40,194 nt of DNA from Prasinococcaceae sp. CCMP 1430 (GCA_013416795.1 RQSC01001332.1:20497-60690), one strand, 5' to 3'; numbered from the stretch's first letter, positions 1-9,991 are shown. A program made the numbers and translations. The notes: generated by a model from the sequence alone, not told the origin.

Positions 1-179
1 CGTGCGGCGGTCCCCCGCGGGACTGGGCGGCGCAGCGCAGCGCGCGCCGCGCTGCCACAGCGCACGCGCAGCTGCGCGACGTGCCTCGCGACATCGCGCA
101 GCGCGGGGGTTCGGGGGTAAAGTGGCCGGGAAGGGGGGCTGCGGGCGGGCGGACAGGCCGGACAGGAGCTTAGGGGCCG

Positions 180-914
180 ATGGCGGCGTCGACTGCCGCA
201 GCCGCACTCGGTGCGGCGCGGCCGGCGGCCGTGCGGAGGGCCCAGCAGCGGGCTTTGCCGGCGCGGGCCGGCAGCGCGCCGCTGGGGCGCCGAGTGGTGC
301 CGCGCGCGCAGGCGTCGAAAAAGGAGTACGGCTCGTTCGACGACATGCTCCGCTCAGGGGGAAAGCCCACGCTCGTGGACTTCTATGCAACCTGGTGCGG
401 GCCATGCGTGATGATGTCCAAGATCCTGAGCGACGTGCGTGCCTGCTCGCGCGCGCCGAGGGGAAAGACACTTACTGCACGCGCACATACATGCAACGCG
501 CGCACCACGCGCGCCCGCTTTCCCTCTCCCGCTCTCTCGCTCTCTCACTGCGGTGGGCTTGAACCTGCCCGCCAGGCTGACATGCGCTCGCAACCTGCGC
601 ATTCCTCGGCACGTCTTCGCCCACCCTGCACCCACGCGCTTGTCGCTCGCGCCCGCAATCGCCCTGTTGCCTCCCTTCGAATGTAGATGTCGCCGCAGCT
701 CAAGGAGAAGGTGCAGATGGTGAAGATTGACACGGACAAGTACCCGCGCATCGCGAGCCAGTACCGCATCGAGGGCCTTCCCACGCTCGTCCTCTTCTCT
801 GAGGATGGCAAGGTGCTCGACCGCATGGAAGGCGTGGTGCAGGGGCCGCAGCTCGTGGAGCGCGTCAACTACTTCCTCGCTGGCCTCGAGTCGCAGCAAG
901 CGGAGAGTACGTAG
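180..914 (+). CDS. TRXy: Plastid thioredoxin, y-type
   Basis: Two exons, 180-434 and 687-914, join in phase to give 160 residues. The intron runs from GTGCGT to TGTAG. Residues 1 to about 45 are Ala/Arg-rich and look like a plastid transit peptide. The thioredoxin fold follows, with the active site W72-C-G-P-C76 inside a DFYATWCGPC core and the cis-proline near residue 117 (GLPT). The stretch SFDDML...KPTLVDFY before the active site and the VKIDTDKYP strand after it fit the y-type branch, which in plants reduces peroxiredoxins and methionine sulfoxide reductases in the chloroplast. That role is inferred from the family. ATG 180 is the first in-frame start giving a transit peptide. The subtype could also be a related x-like form; thioredoxin itself is secure. 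Confidence 0.9.
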
Positions 915-1281
915 GCCTCGGCTGCATCAATGCCCCAGTACGACTCTCTCGATTTCGACCGGCCAGAGTGTTGAGTGTACTATACATACGGACGCGGGCG
1001 GGCGCGTTTAGGGTTGAGCCTCTGCGGGCGCGGCATGTGAGGCCGCGGGGCGGGCGCGGCGCGCGCAGCCACTGGCGCCCGAGCTGACACCTCCGCGCCG
1101 ACTGCGTTTCATCAAACCCCGCCGTCCATCCCGCCCTCACCGCGGCGCTGCGGCGGCTGGCGCACGCGCTCGCGCTTTGCTGCGATGGCGCCATCGGACA
1201 CCTGCCCTCGCCGCTGGCTGCCTTGCCATCCACGTCACATTCGCCGCCGCCCGCGCCCACGCCGGTGCTCGCGCAATAGCC

Positions 1282-1518
1282 ATGAGCGATTCCATCACCG
1301 TCGCAACCACCGGCGCCGACTCGCGCTTCCCGACCACCAACCAGGCGAAGCACTGCTTCACCCGCTACAACGAGTTCTACAAATGCATCGGTGAGAAGGG
1401 CGAGGATGCCGCCGAGTGCGAGAAGTACGCCAAGGCGTTCCGCTCGCTCTGCCCGACCGACTGGGTGAACAAGTGGGAGGAGCAGCGTGAGGAGGGCATC
1501 TACGCGGGCAAGTACTAA
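1282..1518 (+). CDS. COX6B: Cytochrome c oxidase subunit VIb
   Basis: A 78-residue protein from ATG 1282. It carries the twin-cysteine pattern of the COX6B/Cox12 family: a CX9C pair in the first helix (CFTRYNEFYKC) and a CX10C pair in the second, followed by a short WV-x-KWEEQR tail. Length and motif order match the family. The protein sits on the intermembrane-space face of complex IV and is imported by the Mia40 disulfide relay, so no cleavable presequence is expected and none is seen. The frame is open upstream to an ATG at 1177, but that extension is low-complexity and unlike the family. The gene lies about 370 bp downstream of the thioredoxin on the same strand, as an independent unit. 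Confidence 0.92.
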   Translation: MSDSITVATTGADSRFPTTNQAKHCFTRYNEFYKCIGEKGEDAAECEKYAKAFRSLCPTDWVNKWEEQREEGIYAGKY

Positions 1519-2032
1519 GCAGCGGAGCGAGGCCGCTGCGCGGGCCGCTGGGCAGGATGCCGCCCGACATCTACCTCCACCAGCCGGCTTGCGAGGCAGG
1601 CGAGTTGGTGCGCGGGAGTGGGGATGCGCGAAGGGGGTGGAGAGGCGCGTAGGGCTGGCAACGGGCGGCGCTGGTGCCCCTCAGCAGCGGTGCCCACAGC
1701 AGCGACGCCGCGCCCGCAGCGGCGCTGACCTCGAGACCACCCGCCATCGGGCTCCCTCGTCCATCGGCCGCGGTAATTTTTTGGCGCATTTGTACACAAC
1801 ACGTCTCTCGGTGCGCCCTCGCCTAGCATCCCCTCACGCATCACCACGCACGCGGCCCTTGCGCGTCGCCCCCTGCGAGCGCCGCCTTGTGCCGTCGTCG
1901 CTGTCGCAGGCGCGCGCCGCGCGTCGACGCTGTGTCGTGCAAATGATGGCGCCCCTCCCGAGATTTACCTTGGCGCATCGAATGGTTCCGCGCGCGTGCC
2001 GCACCTGCGGAGCGCGGAGGCTGCCCCGCGCC
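1519..2032. other. Intergenic, convergent 3' ends
   Basis: About 510 bp between the stop codons of COX6B (+) and the SRPBCC gene (-). Open frames across it are compositional. I see no gene or repeat; 3' untranslated regions are expected here. Confidence 0.6.
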
Positions 2033-2928
2033 TCACAGCGACACTCGGCCCTCCATGACGTCCAACGCATAGATCTCGAACCTCTCCAGGTCAGCCTTGA
2101 TCACAGACTCAAGCACGGGCTTCACGAGCGGCTCCACGGCGGAGAGGCCGTCGGGCACCTTCGGTGCGAGCGCAGCGGTCGCCCGAGTCGAGCGACGCCG
2201 GTCAGCACGCAGGTTTGGCTGGCCGCCCCGGGGGCGCGCGGTGCGCCCACGCGCTCGGCGTCGCGCGGGGCGCCGGGCGCGGGGACGAAGCAGGTCGGTG
2301 GGTGGCCGATCGACCCGCACGCGCCGCTGCGCCGCGCGTGCGTACCTCATACGAGATGCTCATCTTGAGCACGCAGCCTTCACCGGCATCGTCCTCGTAG
2401 AAGCGCACGGCACCGCGGTTGGGGTAACCATCGATCGCCTGCGAGGCGCAAAGCGCCGCGAGGCCACGCCAAGGCGCGTCAGAGCGCGCTCAACGCGCAC
2501 GTCGCGCGAGGCGCGCACCCTTCGCGCGGTCCTTGCGGCTCACTCACCTTCCAGTGGATCTTCTGCCCGGGCACGGCGGCGAGGTTCCTCGCCGTCCAGC
2601 TGTACTGCAAACGCTGGCCCAGCTGGTCGAGCACTGCACGCATCGGGGTCGAGTCTGTCGAGAGCGTCCACTTGGAGTTGCGGTCGTCCGCCTCATCGAC
2701 GACGACGCTCGTGACCCACGGCATCCACTGGGGGATGAGCTCGCGGCGCGACCACAGGTCCCACGCGACGGCGAGCGGCACGCGCGTGCACCGCACGCTC
2801 ACCTCCGACTCCAGCCACGTGGCTGCGTGCACGGTCGTGCGCCGCGCCAACGGACGTGGTCGCCGGTGCAACGGTGCGCTCCGAGCCACGCGCGCCGGGC
2901 CGCGCGCTACAGCGCTCGCAGCCACCAT
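2033..2928 (-). CDS. SRPBCC (START-like) lipid-binding family protein, plastid
   Basis: Three exons on the minus strand, 2928-2548, 2438-2346 and 2158-2033, join in frame to 199 residues. Introns are 109 bp (GTGAGT donor) and 187 bp (GTACGC donor). Residues 1 to about 35 are Ala/Arg-rich and transit-peptide-like. The rest follows the plant polyketide-cyclase/dehydrase-like SRPBCC proteins: a W-x-LWSRREL-PQWMPW strand/helix near the start, GQKIHWK across the first junction into PNRGAVRF, and an amphipathic C-terminal helix (KPVLESVIKADLERFE). Members have a hydrophobic cavity; the ligand is unknown. Family conservation runs unbroken across both junctions, which supports the splice model. ATG 2928 is chosen because longer versions would run antisense into the AlkB-like gene. 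Confidence 0.82.
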
Positions 2929-3055
2929 TGCTGTCACTGCGCGGCGCAGCGCCGCGGCACGCGCAGCGCGGTTGCCGCCCGCGCGCCGTGTGGCACACCG
3001 GATTCGGTGGTTGGCGCGGCGCGAACGAGTGCGCCGGGCAGCCAGAGCGCGCGCG
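2929..3055. promoter_or_regulatory. Shared divergent promoter region
   Basis: Only 127 bp separate the divergent start codons of the SRPBCC gene (-) and the AlkB-like gene (+). Both promoters and 5' untranslated regions must fit here or overlap the genes. No TATA box is evident. This is inferred from gene layout. Confidence 0.5.
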
Positions 3056-3799
3056 ATGGGCGCCGCCAATGGCGCCGGCGTCGAGGTGCTGGTGGACGAC
3101 GCAGTGCGTGGGGCACGCTGCGAGTACCACGCGCACGCGCTCGACGCGCGCTCCGCCGACGGGCTGCTCGCGGAGCTGCTCGCGGCGCCCGTGGCCGGGG
3201 GCACAGGCCGGGCTGGTGCGGGCGCCGCCAGCGGGCGCGTCGTTTGGCGCACGCACGTGGACGACTTCGGCCCGCAGGACCGGCTGACGGCGTACTGGGG
3301 CGACGCTGGAACGGCCTTCTGGTTCGTTGGGCTGCGGCTGGAGCCTGAGGCGTGGCCACGCTCTCCACTCCTCGCAGCGGCGCGTGCCGCTGCGCAGCGC
3401 GCCGCCGGTGATGGCGTCGCACTCACAGCATGCCTCGCGAACCGCTACGACGCGGGTGAAGGTTTCATCGCGCCTCACGGCGACGAGGTGCGCGCCCACG
3501 GACCGGAGCCCGTCATTTGCACGCTGTCGCTGGGTGGCCCGCGTGAGATCGTGCTCATGGAGCGCGAGGGGTGTGAGGGCGCCGCCGGCGAGCGGCGCCA
3601 GGTGCGGCGGCGGCTCGAGCCCGGCTCGGTGCTCGTCATGCGCGGCCGCGCGATGCAGGACGAGTGGCGGCACGAGCTGCCGCTCGCATCGGGCGGCGCC
3701 GGTGCCAACCCGGTGCGCATCGCGCTCACGTTTCGCTCCATCGTGCCCGGGTACGAGGACAGCCTCGCCGCCACCAGAACCGCCGCCGGACACGCGTGA
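3056..3799 (+). CDS. AlkB-like 2-oxoglutarate/Fe(II) dioxygenase
   Basis: A single exon of 247 residues. The iron-binding facial triad is visible: H141-G-D143 in PHGDEV and H206 in WRHELP. The 2-oxoglutarate-binding arginines appear as R221 and R227 in VRIALTFRSIV. The preceding NRYDAGEGFIAPHGD segment is the usual N-x-Y...H-x-D lead-in of ALKBH2/3-type enzymes, which oxidatively demethylate alkylated DNA or RNA bases. The substrate cannot be told from this sequence. Start 3056 gives a family-typical length; the frame is open further upstream but that part is low-complexity and antisense to the neighbour. Codon use and GC match the surroundings. Confidence 0.87.
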   Translation: MGAANGAGVEVLVDDAVRGARCEYHAHALDARSADGLLAELLAAPVAGGTGRAGAGAASGRVVWRTHVDDFGPQDRLTAYWGDAGTAFWFVGLRLEPEAWPRSPLLAAARAAAQRAAGDGVALTACLANRYDAGEGFIAPHGDEVRAHGPEPVICTLSLGGPREIVLMEREGCEGAAGERRQVRRRLEPGSVLVMRGRAMQDEWRHELPLASGGAGANPVRIALTFRSIVPGYEDSLAATRTAAGHA

Positions 3800-4475
3800 T
3801 GAAGAGGCGGCAGCAGAGCACCCTGCGCCCCGCAGCGCCCCTTGTAGAGGTAGCTACTGTAGCCAGCTCTGGATAGCTATAGAGAGGTAGAGATGGACGC
3901 TCGCGTACATACGGTTGGTCCCGTTGTGACAGGAGGACCTCGTGCTCACAGAGCTCTGTCGGCGCCCCCCGTCTCACGGCACCGCTGGTGGGTACACGCA
4001 CGCACCCGGATGCACCCCCACGAGCTTGGTCAGACGTCCCACCTGCATGAGCAGACGCACTCGTGGCCTCGCTGCGTTGCGCGCGCCCGCCCCGACCCTC
4101 AGGGTCGCGGAGCCCGGCGCGCTCGCCTATCTCGGTCGGCGCGCTCTGCAGGTCCTCGCGCATGGGGGGCATCTCAGCTGTCGAGCGCGTCCCGGACGCG
4201 CCTGCGCCAGCATTGACAGCAACAACTCATGCGTGACGGAGGAGACGCAAATGTTGTTATCAATGTTCGGCATGGGACACATTTTCGCCAGAATATTCCT
4301 CGCAGCGCACATGTGTGCTCAACACCTGCGACGTGGCCCGGCGGGTGGTGGGGGGGTGCCACACCGGCGGCGGCGGGCGCAAGCAGAGGGGGCCTCGGCG
4401 CGCGCTGGCTGGTCCCGGCGACGGCGGTGGCAGCGGGTCGCGTCGCGGTGCAAGCGCGCACTGTGAAGCGCGATC
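3800..4475. other. Intergenic with an imperfect inverted repeat
   Basis: About 680 bp without a supported gene. At 4209-4264 there is a local AT-richer patch with an imperfect inverted repeat: CATTGACAGCAACAA on the left arm, TTGTTATCAATG on the right. It may be a 3'-end hairpin or a decayed repeat end. The rest is GC-rich with no recognisable signal. Confidence 0.45.
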
Positions 4476-5840
4476 ATGGCGGTGGCGAGCGCGCCTAGCG
4501 CGCCGCCGCCACCACCGCCCGGTGCAGTGCGCCTCGCGACGGTGAACGTGCGCTCCGTGTGCGACCGCTGGATGCAGCGCCGCCCGCTCCTGCGCGCGCG
4601 GCTCGCTGAGCTCGACGCGGATGTACTCGCCATGCAGGAGGTGCTCACTGGATCGTACGGCCAGGATCGGGCGCTGCTACAAGTGGGGGCCCACGACCTT
4701 CGCACGCACGGGCAGGAAAGGTCGCGGGAAACGGCGAAGGCCGACAGTGGCGAAGTTGGTCGCGCGAAGAGTGAGAGCAGCGACCACGGCGAACTAGACG
4801 AGGTGCGCGCTCGAACTGCAGGCCGAGGCTCCGACTCGGTGACGGGGTATCAGACTGTGCTCGGATGCCGCGCGGCGCTGCATGCGCTCCGCGCCGAGAA
4901 GCGCTGGTACTGGGTGATAATTGCAGGACCCTACGGCCTGGTACAGCTCATTGGCTCCGCGGTCATGAGGCCGTTGCCCGCCGCCATCGAGATTCTGCGC
5001 GAGAGGCTCGCAGCAGGCAGCGGGCGAATGTGCGGTAGGCTTTTGGCCGAGCTCCTGCTCCCTCTGAGGCAGATCGTGTTTCTGCCGTGGTACGGCAACT
5101 CGATCGCTGTGCGCGGCGCCGAGCTTGTGCCAGATGGTTCCTCATTGGAGCCACTTGCAAGTGCAGGCCAGCGAATCGCAGAGGACGGCGAGGTGGATGG
5201 GCCGGCCGTCGTGCGTCCAGTGGTCGGCACGCATGACTTGCTAAGCATAGGCCACATGCGCAGCGCGCACCGAGTGCTCTGCGTTGTGCCGGACGACCGA
5301 GTAGCGCGCACCGAAAAGCGCGCCCATGACCGGTCGCCGGGCGTCAGCAATGTCGCCGGGCGAGGAGTCGAGCGTCCGCAGCAGGACGCCTCGGCCTCGG
5401 CTGGTACGAGTCATCCCCGGCGCATGTGGGTGGTGAATTGCCACCTGCATCATGACAGCGATGCGCCAGAGGTGCGCGTGCGTCAGCTGCAGAGCGTACT
5501 GGACTGGCTGGACGCCGCCGAGCACGAGCAGCCCTCCGACGCCACGGTGCTGATGGGTGACCTCAACGCCTCGCCTGACGAGCCTGCGCTCGCGCTGCTG
5601 CGCGACGCGGGATTCTGGTCGGCGCATGCGGCCGCCAACAACGGCCACGAGCCGAAGGCTACATACCCATCTGGCATCGAGGCCCCGCTCACAGACCAGG
5701 ACCCGCCCGCGACGATCGACTACATTTTCGTTCGCGGCGCGGCGCGCTGCGTCGGCGCGCATGTGGTACTTACGCGCCCTGACGACGACGACCCGACGCT
5801 GTTTGCTTCCGACCACTTCGGCATCATGGCAGGTGCGTGA
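4476..5840 (+). CDS. Endonuclease/exonuclease/phosphatase (EEP) family protein
   Basis: A single exon of 454 residues. The DNase I-like catalytic positions are in order: N24 (ATVNVRS), E55 (AMQEV), the HLHHDSD strand, D362 and N364 (MGDLNAS), D415 (TIDYIF) and D446-H447 (SDHFGI). This supports an intact metal-dependent phosphodiesterase fold of the kind found in phosphatases, nucleases and deadenylases; the substrate is unknown. Between E55 and HLHHDSD lies a long insertion, about residues 60-310. It includes a charged linker, a possibly membrane-associating hydrophobic segment (WYWVIIAGPYGLVQLIGSAVM) and low-complexity stretches. The stop falls eight residues after the SDH motif, normal for the fold. 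A GTGCGTGA donor-like string just before the stop leaves open a short extra 3' exon. Confidence 0.83.
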   Translation: MAVASAPSAPPPPPPGAVRLATVNVRSVCDRWMQRRPLLRARLAELDADVLAMQEVLTGSYGQDRALLQVGAHDLRTHGQERSRETAKADSGEVGRAKSESSDHGELDEVRARTAGRGSDSVTGYQTVLGCRAALHALRAEKRWYWVIIAGPYGLVQLIGSAVMRPLPAAIEILRERLAAGSGRMCGRLLAELLLPLRQIVFLPWYGNSIAVRGAELVPDGSSLEPLASAGQRIAEDGEVDGPAVVRPVVGTHDLLSIGHMRSAHRVLCVVPDDRVARTEKRAHDRSPGVSNVAGRGVERPQQDASASAGTSHPRRMWVVNCHLHHDSDAPEVRVRQLQSVLDWLDAAEHEQPSDATVLMGDLNASPDEPALALLRDAGFWSAHAAANNGHEPKATYPSGIEAPLTDQDPPATIDYIFVRGAARCVGAHVVLTRPDDDDPTLFASDHFGIMAGA

Positions 5841-6108
5841 GCGCGCGCGCGAACGTGTCTGACACGCACCCGTACGTAGCGGCGCTGTCGATGCTGACAG
5901 CGCGCGCCCTGCTGCAATTCTCGTCGGATGCGCCGTCGCAATACACAAGACATTGAGATGCGCACCCCAGATCTGTGATCTGCACATCCTTTGCTGCTGC
6001 GATGCGTGCGTGATGCAGTGAAGTGCTGGTATGAGAACAGATTACTGTACAACAATAGAGGCCAGCAACGCGCGCGCGCGCGCGCGCCTCTCAGCGGCCC
6101 GAGGCGGC

Positions 6109-7617
6109 TCAGCCCGCCAAGTCCCCTAGCATGTCGAGCACACCCGCGAACTGCTCGCGAGCCTCAGCCTTGGTCCGATCGCCTTCAACAGCGTCTGCGA
6201 CGTCATTACCGTCGCTCCCGCTATCAGAGCCGATGCCTCCCTTCCTATCGCTGCCATGAATGACGTCAGCGGCGCCATCAGAGCCGTCGGTTTCTCCTCC
6301 GGCGTGGACGGTGGGCAACGGTGGCGCATGCGACTGCTCCCGTGCCGCCGCCGGATGCGCGTCCCCTACTCTCCATGGTGGCGGAGGCAGGCCCTCGTCG
6401 GGGACGTCGCCCAGGGCGCGTGGCTCCCACGAGTCGCAGAGGGTCCATGGGCCGTGTGACGTTGGCGGCTGCCGTTTGCGCTTCTTGCCTTTTGCACCAC
6501 TCTGCGAGCGAGCGCGCGCAGCGGCGAGAAGACGCGCATGCGCCTGCTCGGCCGCTGCGAGCGCGTCGCCACTGTCGCCATCTCCGTTGCCTCCGCCCGC
6601 CTCACCCGCAACGGTCTGAGCCGACCCTCCCGCGTCGAGTCGCTCCGCCGCTGCCGCCGCCGCCTCCAGAGCGTCCGCCTCGGCCTTCCGGTCGGCGTCA
6701 AAGTGCGCATCGGCCGCCGCGCGCAGCTGCGCAGCCCACCGCGAACTGCGCGCGCGGCCAGCGCCGATGGCCCCGCAGCGGCCTTCTAGCAACGCCTGTG
6801 CCCACCACGCGAGCTCTGCGACATCCGACTGGGTGGATGCCTCGGCTGCGGCGACGGGGTCCGCGGCGAGCGCCACGGCCTCCTCGGCGAGGCAGGGAAC
6901 AAGCTGCGGTCGTCGCACGGCCGCTGCACGCAACGCAGCGACGAGGCCCTCCGTCTCGCTACCTGAGGGTACTAGGCCGTCACGGGCAAGAAGCGCACGC
7001 GCGGCGAAACGCCCGTCCGCCCCGATGGCCTCGGCGAGCGCGCTCGCGTCCACGTCTGCACCCGCGTCCGCGTCTGCGCCGCGGTCGCCCGCAGCGGCGG
7101 CGGCCGCGCGCAGCTCGGAGCGCAGCTTGCTGCCGGCGGCGCGCAACGCCGCGAGCTGCTCACCCCAGTACCGCTCGGCGAGCCACACCATTGCCTGGCG
7201 CGCGGCATCCTCGAGCTGCGCCGTGCCAGGCAGCACGTTGTGCGTCGCCTCGTGGCGTACGTCCACGACAGCGCGCGGGAGCCCTGCGGCAGCCGCGAGC
7301 GCTGCGACGGGTTGCGCGTGCCGCCGCGTCTGCTGCGCGTCGGCGACGGCATTGGCGAGGCGCGCGAGCGCCATGGCGGTGGCGAGCCGCCACGAATGCG
7401 CGCTCGCCGCACTCGCGTGCCCGGTGGCGCGCTCCGTGAGTAGCGTGGCGAGCGCGGCCGTCGCCTCGGCGGCAGCGGGCACGCGGCCCCTTGCGCGCCA
7501 CGCGGCGGCGATCACATGTGGGCCGAGAGGCCCAAGAGGTTCGACGAGCTCGACGGCCGCATGCCCAGGCTCAAGCACGGCTGGAAGCTCGAGTCGAACC
7601 GCTTCCCGATGGTCCCC
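6109..7617 (-). CDS. LAS1: LAS1-like pre-rRNA endonuclease, 5' end missing
   Basis: 503 codons are readable from the single N at 7620 down to the stop at 6109. The N-terminal part carries the Las1 signature: AWRARGRVP-AAEAT (like the family's AWRSRG-LPVAVEST), then DVRHEATHN and a helix ending WLAERYWGEQL. RHEATH (7257-7240) is the R-x4-H catalytic motif of the HEPN nuclease fold. LAS1 cleaves ITS2 in pre-rRNA together with the Grc3 kinase in the nucleolus. The C-terminal half is Ala-rich, with a basic GKKRKRQPP patch that may be a nuclear signal, and ends in an acidic tail. No start codon lies between the N and the domain, so the true 5' end is probably lost in the assembly gap. The frame stays open to 8406, but that part is antisense to TraB. 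Confidence 0.85.
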   Translation of the reverse strand, partial: GDHREAVRLELPAVLEPGHAAVELVEPLGPLGPHVIAAAWRARGRVPAAAEATAALATLLTERATGHASAASAHSWRLATAMALARLANAVADAQQTRRHAQPVAALAAAAGLPRAVVDVRHEATHNVLPGTAQLEDAARQAMVWLAERYWGEQLAALRAAGSKLRSELRAAAAAAGDRGADADAGADVDASALAEAIGADGRFAARALLARDGLVPSGSETEGLVAALRAAAVRRPQLVPCLAEEAVALAADPVAAAEASTQSDVAELAWWAQALLEGRCGAIGAGRARSSRWAAQLRAAADAHFDADRKAEADALEAAAAAAERLDAGGSAQTVAGEAGGGNGDGDSGDALAAAEQAHARLLAAARARSQSGAKGKKRKRQPPTSHGPWTLCDSWEPRALGDVPDEGLPPPPWRVGDAHPAAAREQSHAPPLPTVHAGGETDGSDGAADVIHGSDRKGGIGSDSGSDGNDVADAVEGDRTKAEAREQFAGVLDMLGDLAG

Positions 7618-7619
7618 TA

Positions 7620-7620
7620 N
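7620..7620. other. Single-N assembly gap between LAS1 and TraB
   Basis: One undetermined base at the meeting point of two divergent genes that both lack recognisable 5' ends. It probably stands for a gap of unknown length holding both starts and the promoter region. Confidence 0.6.
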
Positions 7621-8950
7621 GGCTTCGACGCGGTGGCGGCGTGCGCGGCGGATGACGCGTGGCTCGCTGCGCGCCACCCGTCGCTCGCGCCGCTCGTCGC
7701 GAGCGGCGCGCTGCACTGCGTGCGCCGGCCCGACACCGTGCCGGGAGCGGGCCCCGACGCCTACGTCGAGCGGCGCACCGATGGCTACGTCGAGCCGGAG
7801 CTCGTGGTCGTGCTCGGCTCCAGCCACCTCTCCGAGCGCAGCGCTGAGCACGCCGACGCCGTCGTGCGGGCTCTCGAACCGCAGAGCGTGGTCGTTGAGG
7901 TCTGCCGCTCGCGTGCGGCGCTGCTCGACGACGAGAGCGACGCTGGTGATCTCTCCATCTCGGGCCGCGACGGGGCAGTCGGCACCGCGGCGATGGCGGT
8001 CGCGCGGTCGCTGCGGCTCGGCGGCTCCGCGGCAATGCTCATGCGCGTGGCGATGGCGTCGAGTGCTGACGCGCTCGCCGAAGGCGCGGGTCAGCGCGCT
8101 GGGGGCGAGTTCCGCGCGGCCGCACGCGCGGCCGAAGCGGTTGGCGCGGAGGTCGTGCTGGGCGATAGGCCGCTGGAGATCACCCTGCAGCGCGCCTTCG
8201 CTGCGCTCTCGCCGCTCGACAGGCTTCGCTTCGCAGCCAAGATGGCGGGTGCGTTGCAGCAGGCGCGGTGGACGAGCCCATGTGCGCGCGCGCGCTAAGC
8301 CTGGTGCCCCGCCCGCGCGTGCTGACTCGCGCGCAAAACGCCACCGCGAGCGCAGCGTCTGCCGCCGAGGCCCGCCGCGCCGGCAGCGAGGCAGTGCGGG
8401 AGGCAATCGAGGCCGCGCGCACTGAGGACAGCGTTCTGGACGCCGCCGTTGCGGAGCTCCAGTCCTCCTTTCCGGCCATCCTGCGGCCCCTCGTGTGGGA
8501 GCGCGACGTGTACCTCGCGTGGTCGCTCAAGAGGAGCAAAGCAGTGTGCGGCACAAAGGCCGTGGTGGGCGTCGTGGGGAAGGGGCATCTGCGCGGCGTT
8601 GTGCACGCGCTCAAGGCGGACCACGGGGACCTCAGATTCAAGGACCTGACCGGGGGTGCGGTAAGTGCACTGCGCAATCTCCTCTGCGGCGCCAGCGTGC
8701 GCACGCGCTGCGTGTGCTGCTCGCCCACGCGCGCACGTGCGCATGGAATCGGCCGCGTGTGCAGTAGCGATGCTGACGACGTGGCCCATCTCGTCGCTAA
8801 ATCGTGCGGGCGCCTCGCCTCTCGCAGCGCTCGCGGCTGAAGCCGCCGTCCAAGCGTGAGGTCGCGGCGCGGCTCGCCCGCGAAGCGGCGCTACTCGCAG
8901 GCTGCTACGCCCTGTGGGAGGCCCTGCGTCCCGTCCTGGCGATGGGCTGA
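7621..8950 (+). CDS. TraB/PrgY-domain protein, 5' end uncertain
   Basis: Three exons, 7621-8267, 8387-8660 and 8828-8950, join in frame to 347 readable residues. The TraB domain opens with LVVVLGSSHLSERSAEHA and VVEVCRSR. It continues through GGEFRAAARAA and LGDRPLEITLQR, then across the first junction to FPAILRPLVWERDVYLAW and VGVVGKGHLRGV. The last exon gives a short hydrophobic helix (LLAGCYALWEALRPVLAMG) matching the C-terminal membrane anchor of plant and animal TRABD-like proteins. The conserved H (GSSH), E (VVEVCRSR) and GKGH are present. The fold resembles gumN/Tiki hydrolases, and plant members sit on mitochondria or ER. The splice phases agree, although the first donor (GTGGAC) is weak. 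The codon spanning 7618-7620 is TAN, so the sequence before 7621 is not trusted. Confidence 0.84.
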
Positions 8951-9203
8951 TCGCGCACTTGTAAAGTACGCCCACCACATTTGGGGGGGATTCACCATGG
9001 CGAGCGGGCAGCGCTTTCACGCGCACACTGTGGGAGCAGCAGAAGGGCATTGCGCGAGTGAGGGCTCGTGCCACAGCCCACGGGTGCCACATACGAAGCG
9101 AGTTCTTATGACAGCATGTGAGGCGGGGCGGAGTATGATGATGAGTCGGAAGGCCGTGCGGCTACGCGCGGCTGCGTGTCGGTGGTGCCAGAGCGCTGGC
9201 TGC

Positions 9204-9991
9204 TCACTGAGCGAGGAGGAAGGCGCCTGCGGCGGTGACCACGGCCATGAGCACCTCGGGCACTGGTGCGTGCGAGCCAAGCGCGGGAGTCGCACGCGCG
9301 CACGGCATCTCAGCGTCAGCGGCCGACGAGGCGTGGGATTGCAAGGCCAGCGGCACGCGGGCGCCCACGGGCGCGCACGTAACGCACCATAGTGCATCGG
9401 ATACTTGATGGGGAGCTTCTCGCCGATGAGGTTGAACTTCGCGTTGTACGGGTAGAGCACCGCGATGGCCGCGGAGCACGCCGCGCAGATGGGGAGCGCG
9501 GCCTCGGTGTTCAGCTTCGACACGCAGTAGATCAGACCTGGAAAGGATGCTCGCGCGCGTCAGTGCATGCGAGCGCAGCGCTCGCAATAGTCGGAGACGC
9601 GCACGTGCTCCCACACGTGCGCACGCTCACGCGCGCCGCATGCTGCAACCCCATGTGCTCGCGCGCGTCGCACCGAGCAGGGACACCGACTGGCCGCGGA
9701 CCCAGAACGTCAGGAGCGGGGTCGCCGGCGCCTCGAAGTGGTCCGTGATCATCTTGGCGGGGACGGCGAGCATCTGCACACCGTAGATCCCGAAGATCCA
9801 GCTCCAGGCCTTGCAGTACAGCTGGAGCGGGGGCGCGGCGCGCACGGTCAGCTCCCGCGGCCCGCGCGGCGGCGGGCGCAACGCAAGCCAGGGTGCGCGC
9901 GGACGCCGGGGAGGGGGGCAGGGTGGGTGGGTGGGGAGGAGGAGGACGGGCTGGCGCCGCGCGCGCGCACCTCGGGCGTCAGGAACGACAT
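9204..9991 (-). CDS. Small four-helix membrane protein, family not recognised
   Basis: Four exons, 9991-9971, 9821-9674, 9537-9388 and 9262-9204, join in frame to 125 residues. The first exon encodes only seven residues (MSFLTPE). Donors are GTGCGC, GTGCGA and GTGCGT; introns are 149, 136 and 125 bp. The product has about four hydrophobic segments: WSWIFGIYGVQMLAVPAKM, LLTFWVRGQSVSLLGLIY, LPICAACSAAIAVLYPYN and VPEVLMAVVTAAGAFLLA. Short polar loops separate them. No catalytic motif or targeting peptide is apparent and I cannot name the family. All three junctions keep frame and hydrophobic periodicity, which makes the gene model strong even though function is unknown. Confidence 0.75.

Noticed and set aside
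2693-3793. 366-codon minus-strand frame over the AlkB-like gene
   Set aside because: The plus strand carries the complete dioxygenase motif set; the antisense reading has no family features.
7618-8406. Minus-strand extension of the LAS1 frame to 8406
   Set aside because: It runs entirely antisense to well-supported TraB exon sequence and shows no Las1 resemblance. The open frame comes from GC-rich composition.
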